Of a stretch of 44,609 nt of DNA, positions 1 through 9,273 are shown one piece after another. How positions within the stretch are numbered: the stretch's first letter is position 1; every line of letters starts with the position of its first letter. The notes under the pieces were generated by a model that made no database searches, had not been told where the DNA came from, and worked only from the letters and a program-made list of their open reading frames with translations. The stretch covers positions 1-44,609 of the IMG/VR virus record IMGVR_UViG_3300033146_001798; one strand, written 5' to 3'. Both the position numbers and the translations under genes were made by a program. Origin of the DNA: a virus.

Positions 1-833
1 CCCATTGTTAAATCAACAACTAAATCATTTTCATTACTAAATGTCTTAATTAAATCTTCTAAAAGTAATATAGGCTTTTGAGTTGGATGAAAACCATTAT
101 AATCTTTTTTGTATTTTAATATATTACTTTTATACTTGTTACCTTCCCATAAATTGAATGTTGATTCCAATTTTTCATTTTCCTTTTTTAAATTATAATA
201 TTCTTTAAAACCACTCATGTTATTTATTTTAAATTTTGTGATTAATTCATTATAAGTACTTTCAGTACATAAATCAAATTGCATACTATTAAATCTAAAA
301 CAATGGTCAACTTTTTGTCCTACTTTTTCAATAATAATTTTTTTATTTATATTAATAAATTTAAAAACTCTTTTAAAATAATCTCTTAATGGGTGTAAAT
401 CTTCAGTATCATGATTTTTACTAAATAATAAAATATCTTCATAATAATTAACACAGGCTTTATTTATTAATAAACAATTTGCAAAATCTGTTTTTTCCCA
501 AATCATAGAATAAGAAAAATTCACATTAGATGTTTGTTTATTTATTAATTCAGTTGTAAATGGTTGTTGTGCAAATAAAATCATTTTACCATTTTTTCGT
601 AATATTCTATTTGCTATTTTCATTATTTTATCGGTATCAATAACATTATCCCAGTCTTTATTTACTTTATAACCACCACCAACAACATACCCTTTATTAT
701 TATCTTTTTTTATACTTTCGGCATTCAAACCTTTAATATTCCCATAAGGCAAATCAGTTAGTATTAAATCAACACTTCCACTTTCAATTTTATCACTTTC
801 TACTAAACAATCACCATTTATTAAATTTATCAT
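1..833 (-). CDS. DNA methyltransferase (beta-class amino-MTase), 3' end cut by window
   Basis: The frame runs from an ATG at 831-833 down to base 1 without a stop, about 277 codons. The protein starts MINLINGDCLVE and carries a motif IV variant DLPYG near residue 28, where the usual form is DPPY. The end visible in the window holds HPTQKP and DLTMG, the start of motif I (FxGxG-like). The order IV then I marks the beta class of N6-adenine/N4-cytosine methyltransferases. The gene closely resembles the two other MTases at 3539-4300 and 9273-10061, and the first codons are almost identical. Its substrate is phage or host DNA; the target sequence cannot be read from the gene. The Leu in DLPY may alter or weaken catalysis. 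Only 9 bases separate it from the polymerase gene upstream. Confidence 0.85.
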   Translation of the reverse strand, partial: MINLINGDCLVESDKIESGSVDLILTDLPYGNIKGLNAESIKKDNNKGYVVGGGYKVNKDWDNVIDTDKIMKIANRILRKNGKMILFAQQPFTTELINKQTSNVNFSYSMIWEKTDFANCLLINKACVNYYEDILLFSKNHDTEDLHPLRDYFKRVFKFININKKIIIEKVGQKVDHCFRFNSMQFDLCTESTYNELITKFKINNMSGFKEYYNLKKENEKLESTFNLWEGNKYKSNILKYKKDYNGFHPTQKPILLLEDLIKTFSNENDLVVDLTM

Positions 834-842
834 TTTAAACCT

Positions 843-3524
843 TTACCCGAACATATCACTAATATCAACTTTTTTAAATTTCATTTCTTCAACAATATCA
901 TATCCAATTGCAGTAGTCAATATATTAACTGGAGTCAACATTGCTTTTTCAAATTGAACTTGATAATCAATATATTCAGATAGTTTAAAATAATCTAAAA
1001 ATTCACCTTTAAACGAAAACACATTTTCATTATTCATTACATTAGGGACTTTTAAATAAATAAATTTAATTTTATCAGCACTATAAATTGGAATAACATA
1101 ATCCATATCATGTTTATTAATATACCAATTATGTAACAAACTACCTCTTACATGGATTGGAGTTCTTAAACCATATATTTTTTCATCATCTTGATATTTT
1201 TCTAAATTATTTACCGACCTTGGAAATGATATTTTATCAACTGACATATTAAAAAATTCTTTTTTATATTCTTTTAAATCCTTTATTAGATAATCTTTAT
1301 CATTATCAAATAAATCCCATAATATTTCTTTTAATTTAGTTCTTACAACCTGTGGTGTTGAACTTCTGACTATTTCAATACCAGTTACTTTTAATTCTGG
1401 TTTATCAAGCCAATATCCATCTTCAATCCATTTTCTAACAACATATTTCTTTTTCTTTACCCAGATACCAACATCACCTATTAATTCATTACCCATTACC
1501 ATAGTGTTTTTATAATAATTTAATTTATCTTGTAATTCATCTAAAACCGTTTTAATCATTGGTTCAATCTTTTCTTTACTATATTTTTCAACTAATTGAA
1601 CTGTTTGTTTTTTTGTAAATTCTTTATTTGGATATTTTTTCTTTATTTTATTTATCATATTGGTACATGAAAAAAAAACACTGTCCGTATCACAATAAAC
1701 CGAATATACCATTCCTTTTAATCTTTTTACCACTTCTTGTTCTACATATTTAATAGTTAATTGTCCAGAAGTTGTAATACCTTCGGCAACATCAATATCA
1801 AAATATCTAAAATAATTATTTGCAAAAGCACCATAACCAGAATTTATCAAAATTTTAAGTGCCATCTGTTTTAAATGAAAACTTACCAATAGTTTTTTAT
1901 CTTTTTCATCAAACATTAATTTACGTGTTGCAACCCTTAAATTATATTTTTCTTCCATTGCTTCACCAATAATTCCTTGCTTATTTCTTCTCCAAAACTT
2001 CAAATTTGGTGTCATACTTAAATCATGTTTTTTTAACAAACTTAAATCTATTTTATCATTCAATACTAACTTATTAAAATGATTAAAAACCCAATTACTA
2101 TCTTTTATGTCTTTATCATAAACTCTTCTTTTTATAAATCTATTTATAAATCCTTTTATTTTATTCCAAAAACTTTTCTTAATAGTTGGTGTTTCGTATT
2201 CAACACTACTTTCAAATTTCGATAATATATTATCTTTTATTTCTTGTGGTATATCATCATATTCAACTTTAGTTTCGGTACTCATATTATGCCCAATTGC
2301 TAAATTTGGATATAGTGAATTTAAATCAAACATTGTTAAATTTTCATGCTTACCAATTTTTGGTTGTTTTACAAATGCACCTGGATATGGTATCTTAATA
2401 CTGTTTTTTTTCTTTGGAATTATTTCTTTATTTTGCTTCTTTAGTTTATTATACATCAATACATCCCAAACAACCAAAGTTCCAAACACATCATCAAAAG
2501 TAATACCAGTTTCATATGCTAATGTAAAAGCCAATTCAATCAATTGCATTTTTTCATTCAATTGATAAACCAACTCAACATCTTTAATATTATAATCAAT
2601 AAATAATTGATTGTTATCATCATATAAATCATTTAATGTACCATCGAATTTTACTTTTCTTGCACCTAATTCAGTCTCCGATATAAAATCTAATGTATAT
2701 GATTCCCTTGTAATATAAGTGAATTTTTTATAAAGGTCGATATAATCCAAATTTGTTATATTAATATCAAAATAGTCAATCTCTTTTTTATTAACATAAT
2801 GTGTTTTTGCTTTAGCTGAATTAATTGGACTCATTTTTCTTACATAACTAATTCCAAGAATATTATTAATTCTATTAGTCAAATATGGCATATCAAACAA
2901 CTTAGAATTCCAACCTGTAATCACATCTGGTTTCAACTTCTGAAACATTTTAACAACATATTCTAATAACTGTTCTTCATCTTCACAATGCTTGTAACAA
3001 ACGTCTTTTTTATCAAACTTAATGTCTATGTCATTAAATTCTTTTTCAAGCACTGTAGAGGCTATTTCATAAGGTTTCAAGCCAAATGTATATATTTTTT
3101 TAGTTCTTGAATCTTTAATTGTAATTGCATTTATTTCATGGTCTGCCTCTGATGGGTCTGGAAACTTTCCATCATTTGAATATATCTCTATATCAATATA
3201 AAAAGTTCTAATATTTTTTAAATTATAAAAATCTTTTTGTTGACCATAATGTTTATAGATATACTGATAAATTGGGTCTATGTTTCCATATATACTTAAT
3301 CTATCATTATACTCTTGGATAAAATCATAAAAATTAGGTATTGTTTTAGTTAATTTTTTTAATGGTACACCATCAGAACTAATATATGATGTATCATTAT
3401 TAGTATCATTTCTTAAATATAAATCTGGTTTAAAATCAGTTGTGGTTTGAAACCTTTTACCTTGAGCATCATAACCTATTTCAACTAAATGTTTATAATT
3501 TTTTACAAATATTTGTGTGTACAT
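843..3524 (-). CDS. 43: Family B DNA polymerase, T4 gp43-like
   Basis: An 893-residue replicative polymerase with proofreading exonuclease, very close in length to T4 gp43 (898). Exonuclease motifs are visible: YIDIEIYS (Asp111/Glu113), NSKLFDMPYL and YNIKDVELV. Polymerase motif A is DLNSLYPNL, motif B includes KILINSGYGAFANNY, and motif C is YCDTDSVFF. The gene is a single uninterrupted reading frame, whereas several T4 relatives carry split polymerases or introns here. The start codon follows a good ribosome binding site (AAGGAGATTAA). It lies between two methyltransferases, in a replication and modification block. Known role of the family: copying the phage chromosome with a clamp and clamp loader, which are not in this window. 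Confidence 0.97.
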   Translation of the reverse strand: MYTQIFVKNYKHLVEIGYDAQGKRFQTTTDFKPDLYLRNDTNNDTSYISSDGVPLKKLTKTIPNFYDFIQEYNDRLSIYGNIDPIYQYIYKHYGQQKDFYNLKNIRTFYIDIEIYSNDGKFPDPSEADHEINAITIKDSRTKKIYTFGLKPYEIASTVLEKEFNDIDIKFDKKDVCYKHCEDEEQLLEYVVKMFQKLKPDVITGWNSKLFDMPYLTNRINNILGISYVRKMSPINSAKAKTHYVNKKEIDYFDINITNLDYIDLYKKFTYITRESYTLDFISETELGARKVKFDGTLNDLYDDNNQLFIDYNIKDVELVYQLNEKMQLIELAFTLAYETGITFDDVFGTLVVWDVLMYNKLKKQNKEIIPKKKNSIKIPYPGAFVKQPKIGKHENLTMFDLNSLYPNLAIGHNMSTETKVEYDDIPQEIKDNILSKFESSVEYETPTIKKSFWNKIKGFINRFIKRRVYDKDIKDSNWVFNHFNKLVLNDKIDLSLLKKHDLSMTPNLKFWRRNKQGIIGEAMEEKYNLRVATRKLMFDEKDKKLLVSFHLKQMALKILINSGYGAFANNYFRYFDIDVAEGITTSGQLTIKYVEQEVVKRLKGMVYSVYCDTDSVFFSCTNMINKIKKKYPNKEFTKKQTVQLVEKYSKEKIEPMIKTVLDELQDKLNYYKNTMVMGNELIGDVGIWVKKKKYVVRKWIEDGYWLDKPELKVTGIEIVRSSTPQVVRTKLKEILWDLFDNDKDYLIKDLKEYKKEFFNMSVDKISFPRSVNNLEKYQDDEKIYGLRTPIHVRGSLLHNWYINKHDMDYVIPIYSADKIKFIYLKVPNVMNNENVFSFKGEFLDYFKLSEYIDYQVQFEKAMLTPVNILTTAIGYDIVEEMKFKKVDISDMFG

Positions 3525-3538
3525 TTAATCTCCTTATT

Positions 3539-4300
3539 TTAAAAATATTCATTCATAATTGTTTTTTGTTTCTTTTCTATATTATTTATTCTATCATTTG
3601 ATATATTAAAATACTTTTTATCAATTTCAATACCTATAAACTTTCTATTTAGGTTTTTACAAGCAACTCCTGTACTTCCAGAACCCATAAATGGGTCTAA
3701 AATAGTTTGATTTTTATTTGAAGAATTTCTTATTAATATTTCCAATAATTCTAATGGTTTCTCAGATGGGTGAATTTTGTTACCAATTATATTATCTATT
3801 TTAAGTATAGTTTTAGTCCCCATATTATTTATACTTTTTGCACCACCAAATCTGAATAATAATATAAATTCACAACTCTTCATATAATACTTATTCGGTG
3901 TACAGTTGTTTTTCTCCCACACCAATATATTCAAAAGTTTTAAGTTGTTTTTACTTGCCTCGTTTAATATGTTTTGAACATTTCTGTCATTTGACATAAT
4001 ATAAACGTGACATCTATCATTACATAAGTGTTGAAGTTTTGGTATCCATTCATAAAAATTTATATTGTTGTACTCAAATTGAGTCCCATTCTTTAATGTA
4101 ACTGGAATCGAACCTTCATCTTTTTTTAACCACTTATTACTACAATTTGTACCATCTGAAACAATTTGTCCATCCTTAATCGAAACACCACCACTAATAG
4201 TCTTGTAAGGAGGGTCTGTAATAATTGCATCTACCTTAACACCATCTTTTATCAATCTGTCCATCACTTCTAAACAATCACCATTTATTAAATTTATCAT
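3539..4300 (-). CDS. DNA methyltransferase (beta-class N6-A/N4-C)
   Basis: A 253-residue protein beginning MINLINGDCLEVM. Motif IV is DPPYKT near residue 29, and the C-terminal part has HPSEKP followed by motif I, LDPFMGSGSTG, then a GIEID segment. The order IV, target recognition region, I defines the beta class. Compared with its paralogues it has an intact catalytic DPPY and complete motif I, so it should be active. The protein ends EKKQKTIMNEYF, nearly the same tail as the MTase at 9273-10061 (KKQKTIMNLI), which suggests duplication within the genome. It follows the polymerase gene by 14 bases upstream and is 2 bases from the transglycosylase gene. A role in protecting phage DNA from restriction is inference. 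Confidence 0.9.
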   Translation of the reverse strand: MINLINGDCLEVMDRLIKDGVKVDAIITDPPYKTISGGVSIKDGQIVSDGTNCSNKWLKKDEGSIPVTLKNGTQFEYNNINFYEWIPKLQHLCNDRCHVYIMSNDRNVQNILNEASKNNLKLLNILVWEKNNCTPNKYYMKSCEFILLFRFGGAKSINNMGTKTILKIDNIIGNKIHPSEKPLELLEILIRNSSNKNQTILDPFMGSGSTGVACKNLNRKFIGIEIDKKYFNISNDRINNIEKKQKTIMNEYF

Positions 4301-4302
4301 TT

Positions 4303-4911
4303 TTATTTTAAAAATATATTCATTACTTTTGGTACATATCTCGAATTATTATATTTATAACCCGAATTATAGCGAAATAAAGCACGATTTATATCCCTAC
4401 CTTCTTTCAAATAATAGTGATTTAATATTTTTAATCCAAGTTGTATATTATAATTAACATCAAATATTCTTGTTTTATCAATAGATAACTCACTAGACCA
4501 TACTTTAGTATTCACTTGCATTAATCCATCAGCAAAAGAACTTTTAGCTTTTCTTCTAAAATTACTTTCAGTTTCAATAATAGATAATACCAAATAAGGT
4601 GAAAAGTGTGGATATTTTTCAGCTTCAACATAAGCAGCTTTTATTATCTTGTCAAATTCAGGTGCTTTTTTTTCATATACATAACTCTTATAATTAAGAT
4701 ACTTTAAATCTTTTGACTGCAACATATGAGTTGTTTTTAAATTATCATATTTCTCTTTTAATACATCATATTTTGCGATTTCAATATCTAAACTATTATC
4801 TTTTATTGATAATTTTGTTGCTAAATGAATATTTAATATAAAACATACCAATAACATTATTATACCACCAACCATATAAAAAATTTTATTACTCTTTTTT
4901 TTCATTTTCAT
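4303..4911 (-). CDS. Membrane-anchored lytic transglycosylase (SLT fold)
   Basis: A 202-residue protein with a short basic N-terminus and one membrane segment at residues 10-33, then a short charged linker and a lysozyme-like SLT domain. The catalytic glutamate is probably Glu115 in IIETESNF, followed by the family motif DGLMQVN (about 128-134) and a C-terminal RALFRYNSG. Known families with this plan cleave peptidoglycan between MurNAc and GlcNAc. The N-terminal anchor could act as a signal-anchor-release element, making this a lysis enzyme exported without a classical signal peptide. It could equally be a cell-wall opening enzyme. No holin gene can be recognised beside it. The start lies just after GGAGAAATGAAA; a nearby in-frame ATG two codons later is an alternative. 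Confidence 0.85.
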   Translation of the reverse strand: MKMKKKSNKIFYMVGGIIMLLVCFILNIHLATKLSIKDNSLDIEIAKYDVLKEKYDNLKTTHMLQSKDLKYLNYKSYVYEKKAPEFDKIIKAAYVEAEKYPHFSPYLVLSIIETESNFRRKAKSSFADGLMQVNTKVWSSELSIDKTRIFDVNYNIQLGLKILNHYYLKEGRDINRALFRYNSGYKYNNSRYVPKVMNIFLK

Positions 4912-4921
4912 TTCTCCTTTT

Positions 4922-5005
4922 TTATAAATAATATTGTATTTCTTTTAATTTGTTATTTGCTAAACCACTACTTATTTTTTTTATTATATCTTTAATAAAA
5001 AACAT
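4922..5005 (-). CDS. Small hypothetical peptide (27 aa)
   Basis: A short frame reading MFFIKDIIKKISSGLANNKL and a few more residues. Its ATG overlaps the TGA of the tagged gene upstream (TGATG), the usual coupling in this genome. It fills what would otherwise be an 80-base gap. No known family is recognised; the sequence is an amphipathic basic helix. It may be a real translationally coupled peptide or chance. Confidence 0.35.
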   Translation of the reverse strand: MFFIKDIIKKISSGLANNKLKEIQYYL

Positions 5006-5370
5006 CACTTCTTTATTGGTTTAATTACAGTTAAATTATGATAATCTTTTAAACCCCATTCTATTATTTTATTTATCACATCAATATCATCACCGATTGG
5101 TTCTTCATATAATAAATTAAAATAATCTTTTTTAGTAAATTTATCTTTTTTAATTTTAACTATAACAATGTTTTTTAACCACATTGAATTAATATCTTTC
5201 TTATGTTTATTATAGTTTTTGTTATCATCCCATTTAGAAATTTTAATTAAATGTCCAATTAATGGTGTTACTTCATTCCTTATTTTATCTTCAGCAACTT
5301 TTTTATAAAAAGCCATTTCAAATAAGGTTGTTTTTGATATTGTATTTATAAATAATTCTTTAAATTTCAT
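5005..5370 (-). CDS. Tagged putative internal (capsid-targeted) protein, unknown cargo
   Basis: A 121-residue protein starting MKFKELFINTISKTTLFEMA. The first eight residues match the tag shared by about sixteen proteins in this window, and LFE at residues 16-18 fits the (L/I)xE rule for cleavage by T4-type prohead protease. The rest is charged and helical with the stretch YKKVAEDKIRNEVTPLIGHL; no known domain is recognised. It forms a pair with the tagged gene at 5380-5982 behind a shared promoter region. Inference: it is packed in the head and delivered into the cell. Confidence 0.7.
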   Translation of the reverse strand: MKFKELFINTISKTTLFEMAFYKKVAEDKIRNEVTPLIGHLIKISKWDDNKNYNKHKKDINSMWLKNIVIVKIKKDKFTKKDYFNLLYEEPIGDDIDVINKIIEWGLKDYHNLTVIKPIKK

Positions 5371-5379
5371 TTATATCTC

Positions 5380-5982
5380 CTATTTAAATTCAACAATAAT
5401 TCTTTTATACATATAACTTAAATTATCTTTAGAGTATAAATCTTCAACTTTCTCTGCTGTTATATTTATTTCTTCTTTTGTTCTTATATCATATGCAATC
5501 CACCATTTTATCTTATTCACCTTAGTATTTTTTATCCAATCAGTCCAAACTCCTTTTCCATCTTCGGTTTGCATACCATCACATATAATTAAACCACCTT
5601 TTAATTTTTGTATATATTTGTATAAAACCTTTAAAGTGTTTTTATGTTTTTTACTATATTTTTTACTTGTCGTAGGAGAAAATAATTCTTTATTTTTATA
5701 TTTCACATCTAATTTATGTACATTACAAGCTGCTATTATATTATATTGTTTTTGTTTTTTTTTTACTTCTTCATCAACCCAAACATAAATACTTTCAAAT
5801 TTATTTTTAACCATAACATAAATAAACTCACCTTTATTCATTTCTTTAATTTCAACAGTTTTTAATTTAAAACCATCTGTGATAAATTGACCTAATTTTT
5901 CGGTTAAATATTCATCATCTAACTTTCTTATAGAATAATAAGGGCTTTCATTTAACCTTGTCATTAATTCTTTAAATTTCAT
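5380..5982 (-). CDS. Tagged putative internal protein, 200 aa
   Basis: Starts MKFKELMTRLNESPYYSIRK, with the shared tag and LNE at residues 10-12 as the likely protease site. The body contains DEYLTEKLGQFITDGFKLKT, KYIQKLKGGLIICDGMQTED and IKWWIAYDIRTKEE, which look like a folded alpha/beta domain. I do not recognise the family. A late promoter (TATAAATA) and an AATACT-type promoter lie directly upstream in tandem, so it may be made both before and during virion assembly. The start is well supported by AGGAGAAATAA before the ATG. Confidence 0.75.
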   Translation of the reverse strand: MKFKELMTRLNESPYYSIRKLDDEYLTEKLGQFITDGFKLKTVEIKEMNKGEFIYVMVKNKFESIYVWVDEEVKKKQKQYNIIAACNVHKLDVKYKNKELFSPTTSKKYSKKHKNTLKVLYKYIQKLKGGLIICDGMQTEDGKGVWTDWIKNTKVNKIKWWIAYDIRTKEEINITAEKVEDLYSKDNLSYMYKRIIVEFK

Positions 5983-6005
5983 TTATTTCTCCTATATAAA
6001 ATAAT

Positions 6006-6054
6006 ATTATACACTATTACAATGTATTATTTATTTTTTTTAGAAATATTTATA
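6006..6054 (-). promoter_or_regulatory. Tandem AATACT-type and late promoters for 5982-5005 genes
   Basis: On the minus strand a late -10 element TATAAATA occupies 6054-6047. Downstream of it lies AATACA (6028-6023), an 11-base spacer and TATAAT (6011-6006) preceded by TG. Both are oriented toward the tagged gene at 5982. Base patterns match the copies listed elsewhere in this window. Confidence 0.7.
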
Positions 6055-6060
6055 AAAGTT

Positions 6061-6613
6061 TTAAAAATTGTATTTCTCAATAAAAGTATTATTTTGAACC
6101 AAATTATACATATAGTTACATAACCAAATACTATCTACAATATCATATATCAAATTTTTTACATAAGGCTTCGTACATTCCTTCTTTATCAGAATTTCCT
6201 TTATTTGTAGCAAATTTTTTAATGGTATTAGGTGAAAATACATTAAATAGAATATTATTTCTCCATAGTTTATATTTTAGAAGCCCAGTATGTTCTGCTA
6301 TATTAAAAATTAGACTCCCACGAGAGCCAAATGAATAACCTTCTAATGCAACAACATCATTATCATTAATATATTTTAATATATGGTTTGCTATATAATT
6401 ATACTTTATAATACTATTTTCATATTCATTCTCAATAGTAATATTAGTTACATTTTTAAAATCATAATCTGATTTTCTTCTTTTTGTAAATACTATTGTC
6501 TTAATATTTTTTAATTCAAATGGTTTGTCTATATCAATTATTGAAACACCAGGAGAGTTAATACTGTAATCTATACCAACTATAAAAATTTTATTTTTCA
6601 CTATAAGGTCCAA
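6061..6613 (-). CDS. RuvC-like Holliday junction resolvase, frameshifted
   Basis: The first part (to 6143) contains GIDYSINSPGVSI, VALEGYSFGS and FSPNTIKKFATNKGNSDKE, the signature order of the RuvC / poxvirus-type resolvase fold with the first two acidic residues. The frame then stops (FDI-stop). The last expected motif, DIVDSIWLCNYMY with the final Asp pair, continues one frame over, ending at 6061. The shift falls at a run of six A on the minus strand (T6 at 6155-6160); removing one base restores a single frame reading ALCKNLIYDIVDSIW. This is either a sequencing or assembly error, a real mutation, or +1 slippage. The start may be TTG at 6613 or, more likely, GTG at about 6604. It would replace T4 endonuclease VII (gp49). 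Confidence 0.75.
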
Positions 6614-6893
6614 TTACAATTTCACACTTATGTTTTTGAATCATTATATGTATTACCAAATTATGACTTTCTATTATATCAGCTGTGTTATTTTCCTTGT
6701 TACATATAACTTTAAATTTAGGAAATTTATTTTCTGCTTTTAATACAATAGTTAATTCATCTTCTACTTCTTTTCTTAATTGGTCATCGTTATACTCACC
6801 TAATATAAGTTTTACTTTATACAAATAATTTTTAGATATATCTGTCATTTCAGTAAATATTTCCTTGATTTCTTCTTGACTATATTTTTTCAT
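6591..6893 (-). CDS. Hypothetical protein, 100 aa
   Basis: Starts MKKYSQEEIKEIFTEM after a clear GGAGAAATAA site. It is rich in charged helical residues in the N-terminal half and has beta-like repeats in the C-terminal half (KFKVICNKENNTADI, HIMIQKHKCEIVIG). No family is recognised. It overlaps the start of the resolvase gene by a few bases, so the two are probably translated together. Confidence 0.7.
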   Translation of the reverse strand: MKKYSQEEIKEIFTEMTDISKNYLYKVKLILGEYNDDQLRKEVEDELTIVLKAENKFPKFKVICNKENNTADIIESHNLVIHIMIQKHKCEIVIGPYSEK

Positions 6894-6913
6894 TTATTTC
6901 TCCTTTTAACCAT

Positions 6914-7141
6914 TTATCTTTCATCACTCATTTCTTCTGACCATCGAAATACATCAAATTCAGCATTACATATTTTTAGAAAAGTAGGGTTGTTATGTTC
7001 TCCTGATAAAGAAACTGGTTCACAAAATAGTGGACACCAATCACCACAATCCCGATTAACACCATAAGGGCAACCTTGAATTTTATATGAGTTTTTTCTA
7101 AATATTTCTAAATAACCATTTTTATTTATTTTAAATTTCAT
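6914..7141 (-). CDS. Cysteine-rich small phage protein (75 aa)
   Basis: Starts MKFKINKNGYLEIF, which resembles the tag only in its first four residues and lacks the LNE site, so I do not count it as tagged. The centre has CPYGVNRDCGDWCPLFCEP, a pattern seen in many short orphan phage proteins with a CGDWCPLF core and probably binding zinc. The C-terminus is acidic (SEEMSDER). It sits between gp46 and the resolvase operon with a GGAG site ahead of the ATG. Confidence 0.75.
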   Translation of the reverse strand: MKFKINKNGYLEIFRKNSYKIQGCPYGVNRDCGDWCPLFCEPVSLSGEHNNPTFLKICNAEFDVFRWSEEMSDER

Positions 7142-7158
7142 TTTATTTCTCCTTTTAA

Positions 7159-9273
7159 TTAAGTAATTATCATCTTACTAAACACATCTTTTTCAATCAC
7201 TATTTGTTGGTCAAAATCTCTTGAATAATTTTCTTTATTATGTGATATTATAAATATGTCTTGTCCATTTCTTGTAAACATTTTTAACATATCTATTAAG
7301 TCAGAGGCTCCCTGTGAGTCAATACTCCCATCCAATACTTCGTCAAAAATTAATAGATTAGTTGAAGCAGTATTTTTCATTGATACAAAATTAGCAAAAG
7401 TAAACAAAATTGATAAATCCACCCGTAATTTTTCACCACCAGAAAAACTATTATAATCTAAATCCTCGCCTTGCCTATAATGTATTTGGCAGTCTAAAGT
7501 GGAATTAAAAATAACTGAATATTCTGCACCAAATAAAGTTAAATATTCATTTACCTTTTTATTCAGAAAACCTAAATGTTTTGAAACAACATATGATTTT
7601 ATTCCATCATCTGCTAATAATTGCGTTATTACACTAAAATATTTATTCTTTAATTCCCTTTTTTTCAATACATTTCTTGTTTTTTGAATATCAGACCTGT
7701 GATTATCTAATTTATTTTCTAACTCTTGAATCTCTATTAAACCTTCAATTTTATTATTTTTCTTATTATTAAAATCTTCTTTTAACCTATTAATATCTTT
7801 TTTAAACATATTCATATTATTGACATTACGCTCAATACTGGCATTATAATTTGTTATTTTATAAGATAAATCTTCAACCTCTTCCAATGAAGATTGAAGT
7901 GTTTCTAAATGTTTTACTAATTTATGTTTGCCTTTTGATATTTTAATTATTTTTTCATCTTCAATCTCTTTAATTTCATTCTTTAATTCATCTATTTTTT
8001 CGATGTTATCATTAATATTATTATTTAATACCACACCCTGGTTAGTAAATTCTGATATTTGTTCGTCTTTATCTTTTGTTAATTTATCAACTTTTTTCTT
8101 TTTCAGTTTTTCAATTTTATCAATAGTTTTTTCATTTTCAGATTTAATATTATTATAATCAGCAATGTGATTTTTTATATGGTCATCACTTATATTGTTA
8201 CCACAAGTAGGACATTTAGCTGGATTCATCTCATAGAATTTTATCTTTTCATTAGCGTCTTCTATTTTATTTTCATTATTTATTGTTTTTTTATCATAAG
8301 TATTTATAATATCTACAATCTCTTTATCTACGGTTCTTCTGTATTCACTTTCATCTAACCTTGTTTTTCCTATTTTTTCTTGCAGTCCTATATTCAAATC
8401 ATCATATGTAGTTATTTTTTTATCAATATCATTTAATTTTTTCATATATAATTTATCTATAGATTCAGCTATCATATTTTTTTCTATATTAATCTGGGTA
8501 ATTTCATTTCTAATAATATCAAGTGGTTGATATTTACCTAATTCATCTTCCATTTTTATTATCTTATTTTTAAAATCAACATTTTTCTCTTTATATAAAT
8601 TAAATTTATCTTTTAATTCAATCAATTCATTCTTAATAGATTTTAAATTCCTTTTGTGATTATGTTTAACATTATCATTGTGTTTATTTGCCCTGTCTAT
8701 TTCATCTTTAATAGATTCTGTTTTTGATAAAACCAACCTCACATCATTTTCTTCATCAACTTGTTTTTCTTTACTTTTTTTAACCTTATTTTTATGAATA
8801 ATTTTCATATCATCAATAGTATCAAGTTCCATTAATTGGTTAATAATTTCTCTCTTCTTTTCCAAAGGGAGCTGTAAAAAAGGGATAAAATAGCCACTAC
8901 CTAATATTGTTATTTGTCTAAAGATTTTTTCATCGAAAGAAAGGATTGATTCTAATGTCAATTGGTCTTCTTTTTTACCTTGAGAATCCAACACTTTACC
9001 ATTTTCTTGAATTTCAAATATTTCTGGTTTCATACCTCTTTTAACTATATATTGTTTATTATTATTTCCAATAAATTCTATTTCAACTAATAGTTTTTTC
9101 TTATTAATCCTATTAATTAATTTAGAATTATTTACTTTTCTATATGGTCTTCCAAACAGAACATAATTAAATGCGTCAATTAAATTTGATTTTCCAGCAC
9201 CATTCTTGCCAGTAATTAAAGATAGTTTATTTTCATTTAACAATATTTCATTTTTTTGGTTTCCATATCCCAT
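7159..9273 (-). CDS. 46: Recombination nuclease ATPase subunit, gp46 (Rad50/SbcC-like)
   Basis: A 704-residue SMC-like ATPase. Walker A is GKNGAGKSN at residues 22-30. A long coiled coil carries a zinc-hook motif CPTCG near the middle, then signature FSGGEKLRVDLS and Walker B LLIFDEVLDGS, with a final HN pair in IISHNKEN. With gp47 the family resects DNA ends and helps degrade host DNA. Odd point: the frame begins MGYGNQKN, so the first beta strand (about 15 residues before the T4 equivalent) is missing. The ATG overlaps the stop of the upstream methyltransferase (TAATG). Upstream in-frame codons lack a start and do not resemble the missing strand. This may reflect the arrival of the methyltransferase gene. 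Confidence 0.93.
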   Translation of the reverse strand: MGYGNQKNEILLNENKLSLITGKNGAGKSNLIDAFNYVLFGRPYRKVNNSKLINRINKKKLLVEIEFIGNNNKQYIVKRGMKPEIFEIQENGKVLDSQGKKEDQLTLESILSFDEKIFRQITILGSGYFIPFLQLPLEKKREIINQLMELDTIDDMKIIHKNKVKKSKEKQVDEENDVRLVLSKTESIKDEIDRANKHNDNVKHNHKRNLKSIKNELIELKDKFNLYKEKNVDFKNKIIKMEDELGKYQPLDIIRNEITQINIEKNMIAESIDKLYMKKLNDIDKKITTYDDLNIGLQEKIGKTRLDESEYRRTVDKEIVDIINTYDKKTINNENKIEDANEKIKFYEMNPAKCPTCGNNISDDHIKNHIADYNNIKSENEKTIDKIEKLKKKKVDKLTKDKDEQISEFTNQGVVLNNNINDNIEKIDELKNEIKEIEDEKIIKISKGKHKLVKHLETLQSSLEEVEDLSYKITNYNASIERNVNNMNMFKKDINRLKEDFNNKKNNKIEGLIEIQELENKLDNHRSDIQKTRNVLKKRELKNKYFSVITQLLADDGIKSYVVSKHLGFLNKKVNEYLTLFGAEYSVIFNSTLDCQIHYRQGEDLDYNSFSGGEKLRVDLSILFTFANFVSMKNTASTNLLIFDEVLDGSIDSQGASDLIDMLKMFTRNGQDIFIISHNKENYSRDFDQQIVIEKDVFSKMIIT

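Noticed and set aside
6061-6243. Independent 60-residue gene
   Set aside because: Its second half holds the missing RuvC motif, so it is better read as the displaced end of the resolvase.
6914-7141. Tagged internal protein (starts MKFKIN)
   Set aside because: Only the first four residues match and no LxE site follows; the rest is a known type of Cys-rich orphan.
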